Shown here: positions 52,340 through 63,853 of the stretch, piece by piece | How the letters are laid out: each line of letters opens with the position of its first letter | Numbering within the stretch: position 1 is the stretch's first letter | Assembly: GCF_001540865.1 (NCBI RefSeq) | Contig: NC_033621.1 | Span: 1,142,466-1,206,465 of the forward strand | DNA from: Ananas comosus | Taxonomy: Eukaryota; Streptophyta; Magnoliopsida; Poales; Bromeliaceae | Direction: 5' to 3' | Length of the DNA: 64,000 nucleotides | Made by a program: the position numbers and the translations under genes | Notes under the pieces: generated by a model | What the model was told of the DNA's origin: nothing | Database searches by the model: none | What the model saw: only the letters and a program-made list of their open reading frames with translations

Positions 52340-53840
52340 ATTTTAGATATTTTTATATTCGCCCTTTTTTAGACTTTTGGGCGCATTTTAAGGCGACTTG
52401 AATTTGGATAGGGATGGTCTTTAATTACAAGAAATGATTGCCTACGCCGGGTGTATAGGCATATAAAATTCAAATTCAAATTTTATTAAAAAACTATAAA
52501 ATTTGATTTATTATTTTTTTATAAATCTAATAATGATTATTTATGTCCGGTTGATTAATTAAAATTACTTGATGTCTTAGTAGCAGATTTAAATTATAGA
52601 ATTGTTTATAACTATTCTTCTAATTAGTAGATGGTATAGATTATGTTTAAGTAATTAAAATTAATTTGAAATTATTAAGTAATCCAATGCGATACACTAT
52701 GGACAAGGATGCACCAATTGCAGCTGATAATTTCTTCTTAAGATTTGGTTGGGCTGTTGTTGGCTTCCAAATTATTGCAATCAAATTAGTGATCTAAGTT
52801 TTGTTTTTATTAATAGTTATTTTATTATGTTTTTTTATAAATAAAAAATTGTATATTATAATTAAAATATATAAAATGTATACGTCAATATTTTGAATAG
52901 CACTCTCAAATACATACGGTTTGACTTGTTACGTTTCAAAAGTCATTTGTACTTTAATTACTTGGACAACTGAAAATAATAACACAAAGAGGAATGGATA
53001 AGACCAAAAAAGAGTAAACGCATAAGCACTTTGACCATAGACCAAGATACGTGCCATTATCCCTTGAATGAAAAATAAAATATAATTGAGAAAAAAAACA
53101 TATTGGACAATTAGTTCTGCGTCGATTCGTATTCCACTTGAAACAAGTTTCAGATCGATCAACTTATTTAATAAATAGATCAAATATAAATTAAATTTTT
53201 CAGCTCAAAATTTTAACAAGTCGAATACGAGCTAGAATAAATTTTAGGCCAACTCAAATGAAAAAAAATATTTATATAAACATTTTAATTATTAGATTAA
53301 AATTTTAGTTTTTCTAAATTTTCTTTTAACTTTTCTCGTTTGGTAATGAAGCTGATAGTTTAACTCGTTATTCATAAGTCAATAAACGAATTGAATACAT
53401 GTTCGATGTTTCAATTAATCAACTTATCTTCGGCTTATTTAATAAATGAATAAATATGAGCATCGTATTTGTCACGTTGTCAACCCTATAGGACATCATA
53501 TTTATCCTTCTAAGACAAACAACTCTTTAATAATAAATAAAAATAAAAAAGGCATACCCAACGTAACCTCAATACGATTCACACGTGTCATTTTGGTCCA
53601 TATTGGCGTACGATATTAAATGCAATCGTTACGCTGAATATTTCCCTTCCCAAGTACAATGAATACATATCCTATCATTTCTCATGTACCAAATCCTCCT
53701 ATTTTATTACCCACCCCATTTATTATAACTTATAAATTATACATTTTAACCATCCAATATATATATATTTTAATAAATATGTAAAAATTAATAAAATAAC
53801 TGAGCTTTAAATTTGAGATAATGCTAAAGGCCCACACGAC
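52340..53840. other. AT-rich intergenic DNA upstream of ACX2
   Basis: No gene is supported. The text is AT-rich with short runs; no terminal repeats or duplications were recognised. Confidence 0.45.
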
Positions 53841-53980
53841 GGGCTATTAGCTCAGTGGTAGAGCGCGCCCCTAATAATTGCGTCGTTGTCCAGTCAACTG
53901 CTGCGCCTCAACGCATTTCGGGGAGAACCAGCTTCATCGTCGAGAGGGAAAGACCCCGGATCACCAGCTAAGACCCCTGC
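53841..53980. other. Scrambled plastid DNA insert (trnI-GAU exon plus 23S rRNA pieces)
   Basis: 53841-53889 matches the 5' exon of plastid trnI-GAU (GGGCTATTAGCTCAGTGGTA onward), with anticodon-region GAT changed to AAT. It runs directly into antisense plastid 23S rRNA (about 53890-53933; reverse complement AGCTGGTTCTCCCCGAAATG) and then sense 23S sequence (about 53938-53975; GAGAGGGAAAGACCCCGGAT, CACCAGCTAAG). It is a joined nuclear-plastid (NUPT) fragment, not a working tRNA or rRNA. Confidence 0.85.
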
Positions 53981-54196
53981 TATCAAGTTCTTAGTTAACT
54001 ATACTAAATACGATAAATAGTACATAATTTTTGTAAAATCTTTTTTGCTACAGTATAATATTTTAAATATGCTCTCTTCGCAATATGCATTGTAAAGTTA
54101 AGGGCATCAACTAAAAAGTCATGCTCACTGAGAACGCACGTCCCAACTATAATCTTATATATTAGACCTTAGATATTAGATATTAGATATTAGATA

Positions 54197-54225
<29 letters not shown>

Positions 54226-54227
<2 letters not shown>

Positions 54228-54459
54228 GAATTAGGCTGGAATATTATCAATAGCACCAAGTTATTGGTGCTATTAGTTTTTTAGCCCTTAGATTAAGAAA
54301 TGTGCGGTTAGGATGATGTGAGCCCCTTAGGATTGAGTGGATGGTTGGTTGAATAGTATAATCTAACGGGTAAAAATAATTAAAGGAGTTAATCTAACGG
54401 CAGAAAACTTGATAGCACTAAGTGTTTGGTGCTATCGATAGCATAGCAGCCGAACTCTA
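54226..54459. mobile_element. (TA)n-associated MITE, intact
   Basis: A 234-bp element with imperfect 34-bp inverted ends: the left begins TAGAATTAGGCTGG and the right, in reverse complement, TAGAGTTCGGCTGC; both run into ATCAATAGCACCAA-like text. TA-repeat DNA lies on both sides. Its core TATAATCTAACGG is shared with the elements at 55243 and 23395. Confidence 0.8.
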
Positions 54460-54462
54460 TAG

Positions 54463-54469
<7 letters not shown>

Positions 54470-54550
<81 letters not shown>
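54470..54550. repeat. (TA)n followed by (GA)n microsatellite ending at an N
   Basis: About 20 TA units pass into about 19 GA units, ending at an N at 54551, which marks an unresolved base or joint in the assembly. Confidence 0.9.
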
Positions 54551-55205
54551 NTTCCACTTTGTTTTCGATGTTCGGGATTTCGAATCGACGATCGGTACCG
54601 TTAGAGTTGATCTAGAGTATTTGAAGTACCTAGAAAATAAATTTTGTGATTTTTCGATATCATTTGCCTAGTGATCGAAGGGGCTCAAAATCAATAATCG
54701 GAGCCTTCCGTGCTTCCAGGTCGTTTTTTCATGTTGCGACTTTCGAATTGTCGATCGGCTCCATTAGACTTAATCTAGAGTACTTGAAGTATCTAGAAAA
54801 TAAATTTTGTGATTTTTCGATATTATTTGCCTAGTGAACGAAGGGGCTCAAAATCAACGGCTAAAATTAAAAATCTTACAAAACATGATAATATGACATT
54901 AAAATTTTATATCAAAGATATGAATCTTGTTTTATATAGTATAAAGAATTTTCTATCAAAATTTCACGTAATTTGGATATTTCTACACCGTTAAACTTGC
55001 AAACAGCTCACTACGACCATTAAAATTATTGATTTTGAGCCTCTTCGGTCACTAGGCAAATGATATTGAAAAATTATAAAATTTATTTTCTTGGTACTTC
55101 AAATACTCTAGATCAAGTTTAATTGAGCCGATCGACGATTCGAAAGTCGCAACATCGAAAACGATCTGGAAGCACGGAAGGTTCCATACTTCCAGAAACA
55201 TAGTA
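54551..55205. mobile_element. Foldback element with one arm duplicated
   Basis: The left arm (about 54551-54690) is directly repeated (54700-54855), and the right arm (about 55028-55200) is its inverted copy: CATTTGCCTAGTGA and GAAGGGGCTCAAAATCAA recur as TTGATTTTGAGCCTCTTC and TCACTAGGCAAATG. The middle is AT-rich and noncoding. TA-repeat DNA follows. Confidence 0.8.
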
Positions 55206-55212
55206 GCCTCGC

Positions 55213-55242
<30 letters not shown>

Positions 55243-55248
<6 letters not shown>

Positions 55249-55477
55249 TGAGCTTCTATGCTTTTAAAAGTACCTAAGTCATTGATGCTTGTAAGTTTTT
55301 AGCCCTTGGATTAATAGATGTGCGGTTAGGATGATGTGGGCCCCCTTGGGTTAAGTGGGTGGTTTGTTGAATAATATAATCTAACGGATGAAAATGATCA
55401 AAATCGTAGATCTAACGGTAAAAAATTCACAAGCACAAAGTGCTTGGTGCTTTTACAAGCACCATAGCCGGACTCTA
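55243..55477. mobile_element. (TA)n-associated MITE, intact
   Basis: A 235-bp relative of 54226-54459 with inverted ends TAGAATTGAGCTTCTATG and, in reverse complement, TAGAGTCCGGCTATGG. It sits exactly between two (TA)n tracts (55214-55242 and 55478-55501). Confidence 0.82.
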
Positions 55478-55501
55478 TATATATATATATATATATATAT
55501 A

Positions 55502-55700
55502 ATGAGTGGTTAAGATGAAAGGGAAAAGAGTAATTGGAGAGAAATTGGATTTCTCAATTTCTCTTCTCTTTGAATTTCTCTTCAATATCTCTTCTCTCAT
55601 TCACCCTACCCATCCATCAAATTTGATGGGCGGTTAAGAACTTAGGAGTACAAAAACTGCTGTGCTCCTAATAGCACAGTAGCCCTACTCTATATATATG
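55502..55700. mobile_element. Possible (TA)n-associated element, right end only recognised
   Basis: The right end (GCACAGTAGCCCTACTCTATA) resembles the right ends of the two MITEs just upstream, and TA repeats flank it. The left part contains CT-rich inverted phrases (GAGAAATTGG / CAATTTCTC). Confidence 0.45.
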
Positions 55701-56367
55701 TATAAGTATTAATGAGCTGATCAGAATCTATACGTGAGATCGCTCCAAATTTGGAACGACTTAGACCAAATCGGGCCAAGTTTTAAAATTAGCCCCAACA
55801 TTTTCTCATGAATTGGGCTGGGCTCGCCCAACGCTTTTAAGAGACCTTTACAATGTGTATCATCTCTTATGTACAACGTGTGAATATAATGACGACACTA
55901 ACCATTTATCACGTACAATATATAAATCTTAAAACTTGTAATAGCTGTATACATTGGAGATCATACTACTGTTTAGTAAATTGTTGTTTGAATAATATAT
56001 AATATATTAGAAGAAGAATCGTATAATGAATCATCACCATCATATTTGCTTGGGCCGGACTTGGGCCAGGTTTTCATGTCGAGCTGAGGCCGGATTTGGA
56101 TATGTCCAAATAGGCCTAAAATTTTTTCGCGCCTAAAGTTTTAAATCTGGTCCAAATCTAAAGTTATGATTTCTACAACTAAAGCCCGGGCGTTGCACGA
56201 TCTTTTGGGCTGGGCCTTGTTTAGGGCCAGGCCCAGTTCCAACCTAATCATATTTTGTGAATATGATATTTATCTAATATGATGTATAGAATATAGGACA
56301 AAGATGGAGTGTTGGAGTATTTTTATCAACCGGTCATATAGGCCAGAGGGTCGTATAGGTCTGAGTC

Positions 56368-56716
56368 CTAGTTAGTAAATTCGCAAATTATTCGTGAATT
56401 ATTCACAAATTATTGAAAATCCGAATTAAACGGTCCGTTTACGAATTTTTCCGAAGGAAAGGGAATTATTCGCGAATTTTGGGGCCAGCCGAATTATTCG
56501 CGAATTATTGATGAAATATTAAAAATATGAATAAAAAACTTATAATTTTATTTTTAAATATAAATTATTTTATATTTTATATCTTATATTTTATATTTTA
56601 TATCGAATCCGTTTTTTAAGCCCAATTTTTCAACGAATTTAAAAATTAAAAAATAAATTTTATACGTATTATATTCATACTGAATTTTTACCGAATCCAA
56701 ATTAACTAACTATGGT
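56368..56716. mobile_element. Possible hAT-type MITE
   Basis: The ends TAGTTAGTAAATTCG and, in reverse complement, TAGTTAGTTAATTTGG are inverted. GGTCTGAG and GGTCTGAA lie close outside, a candidate 8-bp duplication. The interior carries repeated GAATTATTCGCGAATT palindromes. Exact termini are uncertain. Confidence 0.5.
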
Positions 56717-57010
56717 CTGAATAAGGAGAATTTGTTTGGGACGCAACAAACTCCTTTAACACCGTTTACAGCTGCAAAGTATTCTCAACGTGAAAATATA
56801 GAAATACAGCATCGATTCTCGAATAAGGAAAAAAAAAAAAAAGGATCGGCAGGGTCCCAAATAAAGTGACTTATTTAGAAAAAAGTTTTCTCTTTATAAA
56901 ATTTATCTGGTGTTTAGTATTGCATAGTTCCAGCGTGGAAGAACAATTTGATAATTTGCGGTGACAAGTGGAACAATTCCGGATGTTATCTCGTGTCTGG
57001 TACAGGAAAA

Positions 57011-57197
57011 ATTTTAGAATGCAACGGGTATATTGGTGACGTGGCATAATAAATCAATCAAATATCTCTCTTTAAAAATATGTCCCATCATGATTATAAA
57101 AAAGTATTTTTATCGTATTTTTGTTTGAAAAGAAGAAAGGTGATTGATTTGTTATTGATGATGTAGTGCAGGTGTGATAGTGTAGAATTCCTCCTGG
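57011..57197. mobile_element. Foldback MITE, copy 2 of a dispersed pair
   Basis: This is the partner of 29244-29424, sharing TGACGTGGCATAATAAATCA-type ends, CCATCATGATTATAAAA and TTGTTATTGATGATG. It lies about 1.5 kb upstream of the WD40 coding start. Confidence 0.7.
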
Positions 57198-57719
57198 TAC
57201 AGAGCAGGGCCTCTTTATGATAATGTGCAATTAATGTGCAATTAATTAATTTACGTTACGCGCCCCATGTAATTTGAGGGCTTATTTCAATATGTGCTGT
57301 AGTCCAGAGGATTTTCATATATTTTTATCTTTTCTACAAAATATTAATAGTAATTAAAAAAAAAATCTATCAACCAACGCCCAATCGACAAACTGTAATA
57401 TACGGAACGGGAAACAAACGGCATATTTTTTTATTATTATTTTTCATCACATGTAACGCAATGTTCCCGCAATCTCAAACGCAGCCTAACTACTTCGGTG
57501 AGAACAAGCGACCCATCGCACCGATTTAATCAAACGGACACGATTGAACGATCACGGAAGTTGGGATCACCGGGCAGTGACGGCACACGGCTACGCACCA
57601 AATTTAACCGGGGTTTATAATAGCCACAGGTGACAACTCATAGCTCCGGTTAGTTCCGTTATTGTTAACTAACGGTGACGGAAATATTTTGCCTCCGCAA
57701 CCGTCAATTGCGGGTCCCA

Positions 57720-57931
57720 CCCCCTCGTCTATACATAGCGAAAGGTTATTCACTCTGACGTTCAGTTTCTCACGGAGCTCTTCGTGGGATATTTCTTTTT
57801 GACTCTCTCTCTCCCTCCGTTCTGGAAAGGTGTCTTTTTCGATTCCAGTACCTTCGAATCGAAGACGATCAATTCGAAGGCGATCTCATCGTGCACGCTT
57901 TGATCTGATCCACTTCCTTGCGTATACAGTG
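57720..57931 (+). promoter_or_regulatory. WD40 gene promoter region and noncoding leader exon
   Basis: ATACATAG near 57730 could act as a weak TATA element. CT-rich sequence at 57795-57820 fits a leader. The noncoding exon appears to end at 57931 (ACAGTG before GTAATT), with the acceptor GTGCAG at 58691-58696, four bases before the start codon. Confidence 0.6.
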
Positions 57932-57994
57932 GTAATTTTTATCTAACTGATGCGATCTCTAGGGTTTACGCTCGTTCTCATCGACGCGACTGTG

Positions 57995-58480
57995 ATTTGT
58001 AGTGTTTGATTTGGATTCCGATGTAGCTTGTATGTTTTTGGGTGGATTTGGTGTCCTTTTCGTGGATAGGTATCTGTTTATTGGTGATTTAACTGGTTAT
58101 TTGCAGAGATTCCGCTCTGAATATCGGTTTGATGTGTGATCTTAGGGTTTTTTGGCTTGATCTTTGTGATTTAGTTAGTTGCGTCGTGTTTTATTTGGAT
58201 ACCGATGTGGTTTGCATGATTTTTGGGTGGATTTTTTGTCTTTTTCGTGGATAGTTGTCTGTTTATTAGTGATTTAATTAGTTTTGTGGAGAGATTCAGA
58301 TCTGAATATCCGTTTGATGTGTGATAGTAGTTCTTTTGCTTGATCTATTTGTTTTGGTTAGTCGCGTCGTTTTGGGTGGATTTTGTGTGCATTTTCTGTG
58401 TTTGCTGGTGATTTAGACTGGCTTTGTTGAGAGAATTAGCTTCGAACATTGGTTTGATGTGATTTTAGTTATTTAGCTTC
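57995..58480 (+). repeat. ~184-bp tandem repeats in the WD40 leader intron
   Basis: The phrases GGAT.CCGATGT, TTTGGGTGGATTT, TTTTCGTGGATAG, CTGTTTATT.GTGATTTAA and GGTTTGATGTGTGAT recur with a period near 184 bp (starts near 58013, 58197 and a shorter third copy from about 58361). All copies lie inside the 765-bp intron of the 5' UTR. Confidence 0.8.
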
Positions 58481-58700
58481 CGATATCTGTGTTTTAGTTA
58501 CTGTTTGTTGCTTTTTATGCGATTATGTTAGTTCGGCTGTAATCCCATGGTTGATCATTGTTTTCAGTGCTTTCCCTTTGGTACTGCTTTAATTTATTGA
58601 GCTATTTGTGTACCCTAAGGTTTGCTTTACTCTTTGATTTTGTGTCTATGATGTTTATTTTTTGCGTTCCTGATTGTGTTTGATTTCGAGGTGCAGTGCC

Positions 58701-61700
58701 ATGGCTCACTATTTGAATGACGATTTAGAATTTGTTAATGACGACTACTTTGATTTTGTCGAGTTCGATGATGAAGGCTTCGAGATTGACTATGAAGAGG
58801 AAGGCCATGATGCCGACCTGGATGGCCTTGGTAGTCCGGTATGGCTTCAACCTGATGTATTTCTTAGCGAGTTATTATCGATTTTCGGACCTTGCAAAGT
58901 TTCATCTTGTTTCTGTAATTGTTCAGAGTGCACAAAAGAATGATACAACGGCTTTTGAGTATAGAAATGGGAAAGATATGCAAGGGATACTGTGGGAGGG
59001 GTTGAATCATACCAGGGATGAGTATCGTGAAATGAGGCTGAAGCAGTATAGGAATTATGAGAACCTTTCAAGACCACATGATTCATTGCAGAAGGTTAGT
59101 GCATCTATGAGAGGTTACAAGGATTTAAGTGCCGTGGCACGGGGTTGTGCCGGAAATTTGCCGGCACGGTACGGCACGGTGCGTGCCAAGCCGTGCCGAT
59201 GCGTGCCGGTCAAAAAATTTTTGTGTGCTGCCACATAACAGCATGAAATATTTATTTTCTTTAGCAACAAAATATTCTAACTATTTATTAAGTCTTTTTA
59301 TCACATCTTTTGAACTTTATTGAGGAAATTACTTATTAATTTAAAAAATAGAGGGTTTTGAGCTGTGCCATTGGCACGGGGTCTGTATTGTACAGGTATC
59401 TTGTTGGCACGGTACGGCATGGTGGATATGGTCCGTGCCGACGGGCACTTAAAACCTTGAGAGGCTATACTGTGCTTGACCCTGGCATTGGTTGTTTGCT
59501 TGTTACTAAATCTGCTATTTCTCCTGCATTTAGGAATGCAAACAAGTTGAGAGGAAAAGCACATTCTATGATTTTCAGTTCAATACGAGGCTTGTGAAAT
59601 CGACCATTGCGCACTTTCAGGTACTGATCTTCTTCAGTTGCTTTTTCCATTATATTTTTAATGGAGCATTGCTTTTGTTGCCTCTTTGGGTACCGACTAG
59701 CCTTGCTGGTAATTGTCTAGGAATTTTATCGTTATTTCACTATTGAGCATATCTAATTGTGATTCACTGATGGTTTTACCACCTCATTAAGCTAATCAGC
59801 AATAGCTATTTCCATGCCTTTCTTACGTAACTTTACCAATTACATTCCCTCTCTGACATATAACACTCAATACTTGATAAAAATTAGTCACAGATGTAGA
59901 TTAGAATATTTGTGAAATGTGCATCGTAATGTTTAAGGATTAAGCATTGTCCCCCTCCTTTTACAGTCAGAAAAAAAAAAGCCCTAGCTCTTGGGTAAAT
60001 CTTAATTAAATGGATGTAAGACCATGGCCTGTTAACATTAGGCATGTTCCATGACTGACCTATATTCCCAGGAAAGAAGTACTTTTAGAGCACCATATCT
60101 ACTAGGATTGAGATAATTATATGGATCTGCGACTGACTAACTATTGAACATAAATCCTTTTTTTGGCCCCAAAACGACTCTATTCTTTGTGCTAAGTCTT
60201 TCAGTTTTGCAGGTCCTCTTTAATTGCTATTATTAGTACATTTGAATATTAGATATATTTATGACATAATGAAGCTTTCATATCATCAGACATCATTTTT
60301 GTTGCTAGGGAAGGTAAGCTACTCCCTAATGCAATAATAATTTTATTTTATTTTTTGTTTTCACATAACTAGTAGTAGTGTTGATTAACTTGTGCAGCAA
60401 GTAGATAGCCATTTTTCATTTTGGTTATTTGCTGGGGTGTGTGCATGCTGAAGACACGTCTTCTTAAACTAATAAACCAAACAAATGCTATTTATTATTG
60501 TTCCACTAACTTTTCAGTTTTGAACAGCTGGATCTCATGAGGTGTAATAACATCACTTGCTGAAAAGATGTCAATGTTATAATATCTTCAGTATAGATGG
60601 CAAACTGCTCAAGAAGTATTAGAAACTATTTTATTCTTTATTTTCCTCAGATGTTCTCTATGATTTCTATGGTCTTCAAAGCTTGTTATATTATTATAGG
60701 CATTATTCTTCAGTAAACTTTTAAGTTGGCTCATCCCCCCATCCCCCCCGTTTGTGTGTCTCTTCTTTAGTTTTTCACTTTAGTTTTCAATTTGTGCTTC
60801 TTTTTTTTTTCTTTTTTTTTTTTTTTTTTAATCTTGTTTCTTTCCATAATCCAATGGATGCTGCCATGTCTGAATGTTGCCCACATGTTCCCCCCCCAAT
60901 TCTTACTATGCTTTTAATTTATTAATTGGCAATGATACAGTTACCCACATGTTTGCGCAACAAATCTGCATTTTCTCTACGTGCCTCTCTTATTTCACAT
61001 TTTAGTAGAATGTTAGTGATAAGGGTGGACCTTCATACGGGTGCCTCTTCCTTCAAGTTGTCAAGTGTCTTGTTTTTATCTTTAATTTTCCTGAAGTTTC
61101 ATTATTATTCTTTACTGCGTCCTTGATATGTGGGTATTATGTGCTGAAACATAATTACTGAGTGTAGACTCATGTTCTCTCTTTGTTTTCATTGCTTGCA
61201 GTTATAGTGATCGTGTTGTACTAGATAGATAGATAGTTATGTGATTTGGCAATTAACACATCCTTTGATACTAGGAGTGCATCATATAACATTTCTGTCA
61301 GGCACTAAAAGCAGGGTGGAAGTGCTTTCCCAGCAGCTGGCGTTATGAGAGCACCTTTTCAAAATGGTATGATAGGATGTTCTATGATCAGTGAGCCTCT
61401 CTGTTAAATAAGTGCCCAGTTTTTGTTAGCAAGCTTGGGCATGAAAGGGGCTAACAAAAATTTTCTTGCAGGATTTTGTTCGTCAGGCATTACATATGTT
61501 TTTGTTCTGAAAGTACAAATAGGCTATGCTTGTTTTCCAATAAACTTGTTTAATATATTAACTTATTTGTCCCCTCTTTGATGGCTGCTTTTTCTCAAAG
61601 TAGCTGTTTCTGTTTTTTCCTCTCTCTGTTATTACTGTTATTTCATGTGTTGTACAGTGCCTTATTTATTGATGTCATTGTTGTTAACCGTGCTTTAAAT

Positions 61701-63853
61701 ACTTCCAAATAGATGCTAATTGAGGAAGGCCTAAGAATGACTAGGGCGTATGGAGTACCTAACTTAGTTTAATACTGCACTTTGATTGTGATCTTCTACT
61801 TGCTTATGTTGGAACTACAACTAGAAAACATAACAGCATCATCTACATGAGATTATATCAGCAATTATAGATGCTAGGGCAAGAAGTCATCTATGAGCTA
61901 TTCATAACATTTTCTTGGTGGACTTTCTTGTGCTCAATGCTATATGTGTTAAGTTATATTTGCTAGTATATCTTCTTATGGGACTGAGCTTCCATTTCTT
62001 GTCCCACTATCACATCTTACATTTGCTTGTAAATTATCTGAGCGAAGCAGAATTTGTGTTTCTTTCTAAACGACGACATACTTAGGATGCATCGTTTTGT
62101 AGTTTCGTTTATATAAATTTTACCAGACTAGCAAAATATACTGCAAACATATTTATAACAAAGCTGGGTTTGAGTGGCTTCTGCCTGGGGGTGGATCTGT
62201 ACTCAGTTGTGTTGATCAAACAGATCGAAGTTTGGTGATAATTTTGCTTGAAGCTTTATCTCTGAGTGTATTCAAGTTCAGTTATGCGTCTTCTGCATGT
62301 TCACTTTCTGTAGTGACCAAGGCCCTTGATGAGCCTTAGAGGTGTTAAGTTTGGCTATAGAGCTTCTGAAGGAAGGTCACAAAAGGTTCACGAACCAGTC
62401 TGCAATACTCAGTGCATATTGGAAAACATTACATGTTGTACTATAAAATCGTTTTTCTCTTGGATCTAACAGTTTTATTCTCTGCTAAAATGGAGAATAA
62501 GATTATCTATCTATTAAGACAAGAAGTAAAATATCACGTGGAGCTAAGCTTTTAGTGCATTCCTTGTCTTTAGTTTTGCACATGGCACATAAGATTGCCC
62601 ATCATATGCAGGTGGGCTGCTTTCTGATTTTATCTGTCCCACACAGCTAAGAAAATTATGTGTTCAGACATGATAGGACCAGACTTTATAGCAGGAACAG
62701 TGAGTGATGACGAGTGCATTAGATTTGTGACTTTAGGGAGACCATCAATCTGACGCTGAATTTAGGGAGAACATCAATGTGCGATATAATGTGATGACCA
62801 TGAATGGCAGGAGAAAGAAAAAACTTCTTTCCTTTAGGTCAATCATATGTTGCTAGTACTATGAAGTGCTTTTTTTGCTGTAACCACAAGATGAATATTG
62901 CCTTATGCATATCATTGTCTCCGATGGCTATAAGCAAGAGTTTGTATTATTTGCAGCTGAGGAACCTATTGTGGGCTACATCGAAGCATGATGTCTACAT
63001 GATGCAGAATTATTCTATCATGCACTGGTCTTCGTTGCTTCGAAGAAGCAAAGAAGTGTTGAATGTTGCTGGTCAAATTGTCCCTACTCAGGTTTGCAAC
63101 TATTTGCTTTCTGAAAGCTTGATACTAATTACTTCATCTCTTGATCAACCTAGCGGTTCTTTACAGAAGCCTCGCGGGTCTTCTGCCCAATCGTTATCAA
63201 GGGTGCAGATCAGTACAATGGCCGTGAAAGACAATTTCATTGTGGCTGGTGGATTCCATGGTGAACTCATCTGTAAGGTATATAATTAGTAATAGCTGTA
63301 GCAAGCAACTGGAATGTTTTGCATTATGCTCTTGCGGATCTCTCCAACTATTGTCTCCATCCTTCACCAGTATATTAATCAACCTGGGGTGACCTTCTGC
63401 ACTAATGTAACGGACAGTGACAATGCTATCACCAATGCGGTGGACATTTACCAGCCTTCTAAGTAAGTCATTTTCCGCACTAATTAACTTGTTTCGAAGT
63501 TATATTAAACTTAGTTGCGAAATGATTAAACTTGTTTTTAACTTATTATTATTATTATTTTTTACTCTGCTTGTCTTAGTGGCTCTATGCGAGTGATGAC
63601 TGCCAACAATGATTGCCATGTGAGGGTCTTTGACACTGAGAGATATGCCCTTTTGAATCGTTTCTCCTTCCCCTGGTCTGTTAATGTGAGTATGTAGTTA
63701 CTAGTATCTTTGAGTTATCAGAGTCCTTAATTTGGTATCTAACGTGAACCCTTTTGCATCTTGCAGAATGCATCATTTAGTCCCGATGGCAAACTTTTTG
63801 CTGTTCTCGGAGATACTACTGATTGTCTAATAGGCGATCCTGTGTCTGGTAAA
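58701..63853 (+). CDS. WD40-repeat protein (plant C2A9.03-like), 3' end beyond the window
   Basis: Exons in frame: 58701-58838, 58927-59094, 59534-59620, 62957-63091, 63167-63277, 63371-63462, 63580-63685, 63767-63853, giving 308 residues before the window ends inside the next intron. The start MAHYLNDDLE is followed by an Asp/Glu-rich stretch to about residue 40. Then come EYRNGKDMQGILWEGLN, REMRLKQYRNYENL and the WD-type blades (LLWATSKHDVY-like NLLWATSKHDVYMM, VKDNFIVAGGFHGELICK, ANNDCHVRVFD, NASFSPDGKLFAVLGD). From memory this order matches plant proteins annotated as WD repeat-containing C2A9.03-like; their molecular role is not well defined. Intron 3 carries a hAT MITE, and the next intron is 3.3 kb. 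The missing part should hold the remaining blades. Confidence 0.87.
59110..59467. mobile_element. hAT-type MITE in a WD40-gene intron, 8-bp TSD
   Basis: Element 59118-59459 has inverted ends (CAAGGATTTAAGTGCC and, in reverse complement, CAAGGTTTTAAGTGCC). The flanking octamers AGAGGTTA (59110-59117) and AGAGGCTA (59460-59467) differ at one base. Both ends carry repeated GGCACGG/CCGTGCC words. It lies wholly in the intron between exons ending at 59094 and starting at 59534. Confidence 0.88.
59621..62956 (+). other. Large 3.3-kb intron of the WD40 gene
   Basis: Flanking exons join in frame (HFQ to LRN), so this is intron. It contains T-runs and C-runs (for example near 60801-60830) and no supported exon or gene. 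Confidence 0.7.

Noticed and set aside
53841..53980. Functional tRNA-Ile gene
   Set aside because: Only the 5' exon of plastid trnI is present, the anticodon region is mutated and the 3' half is absent.
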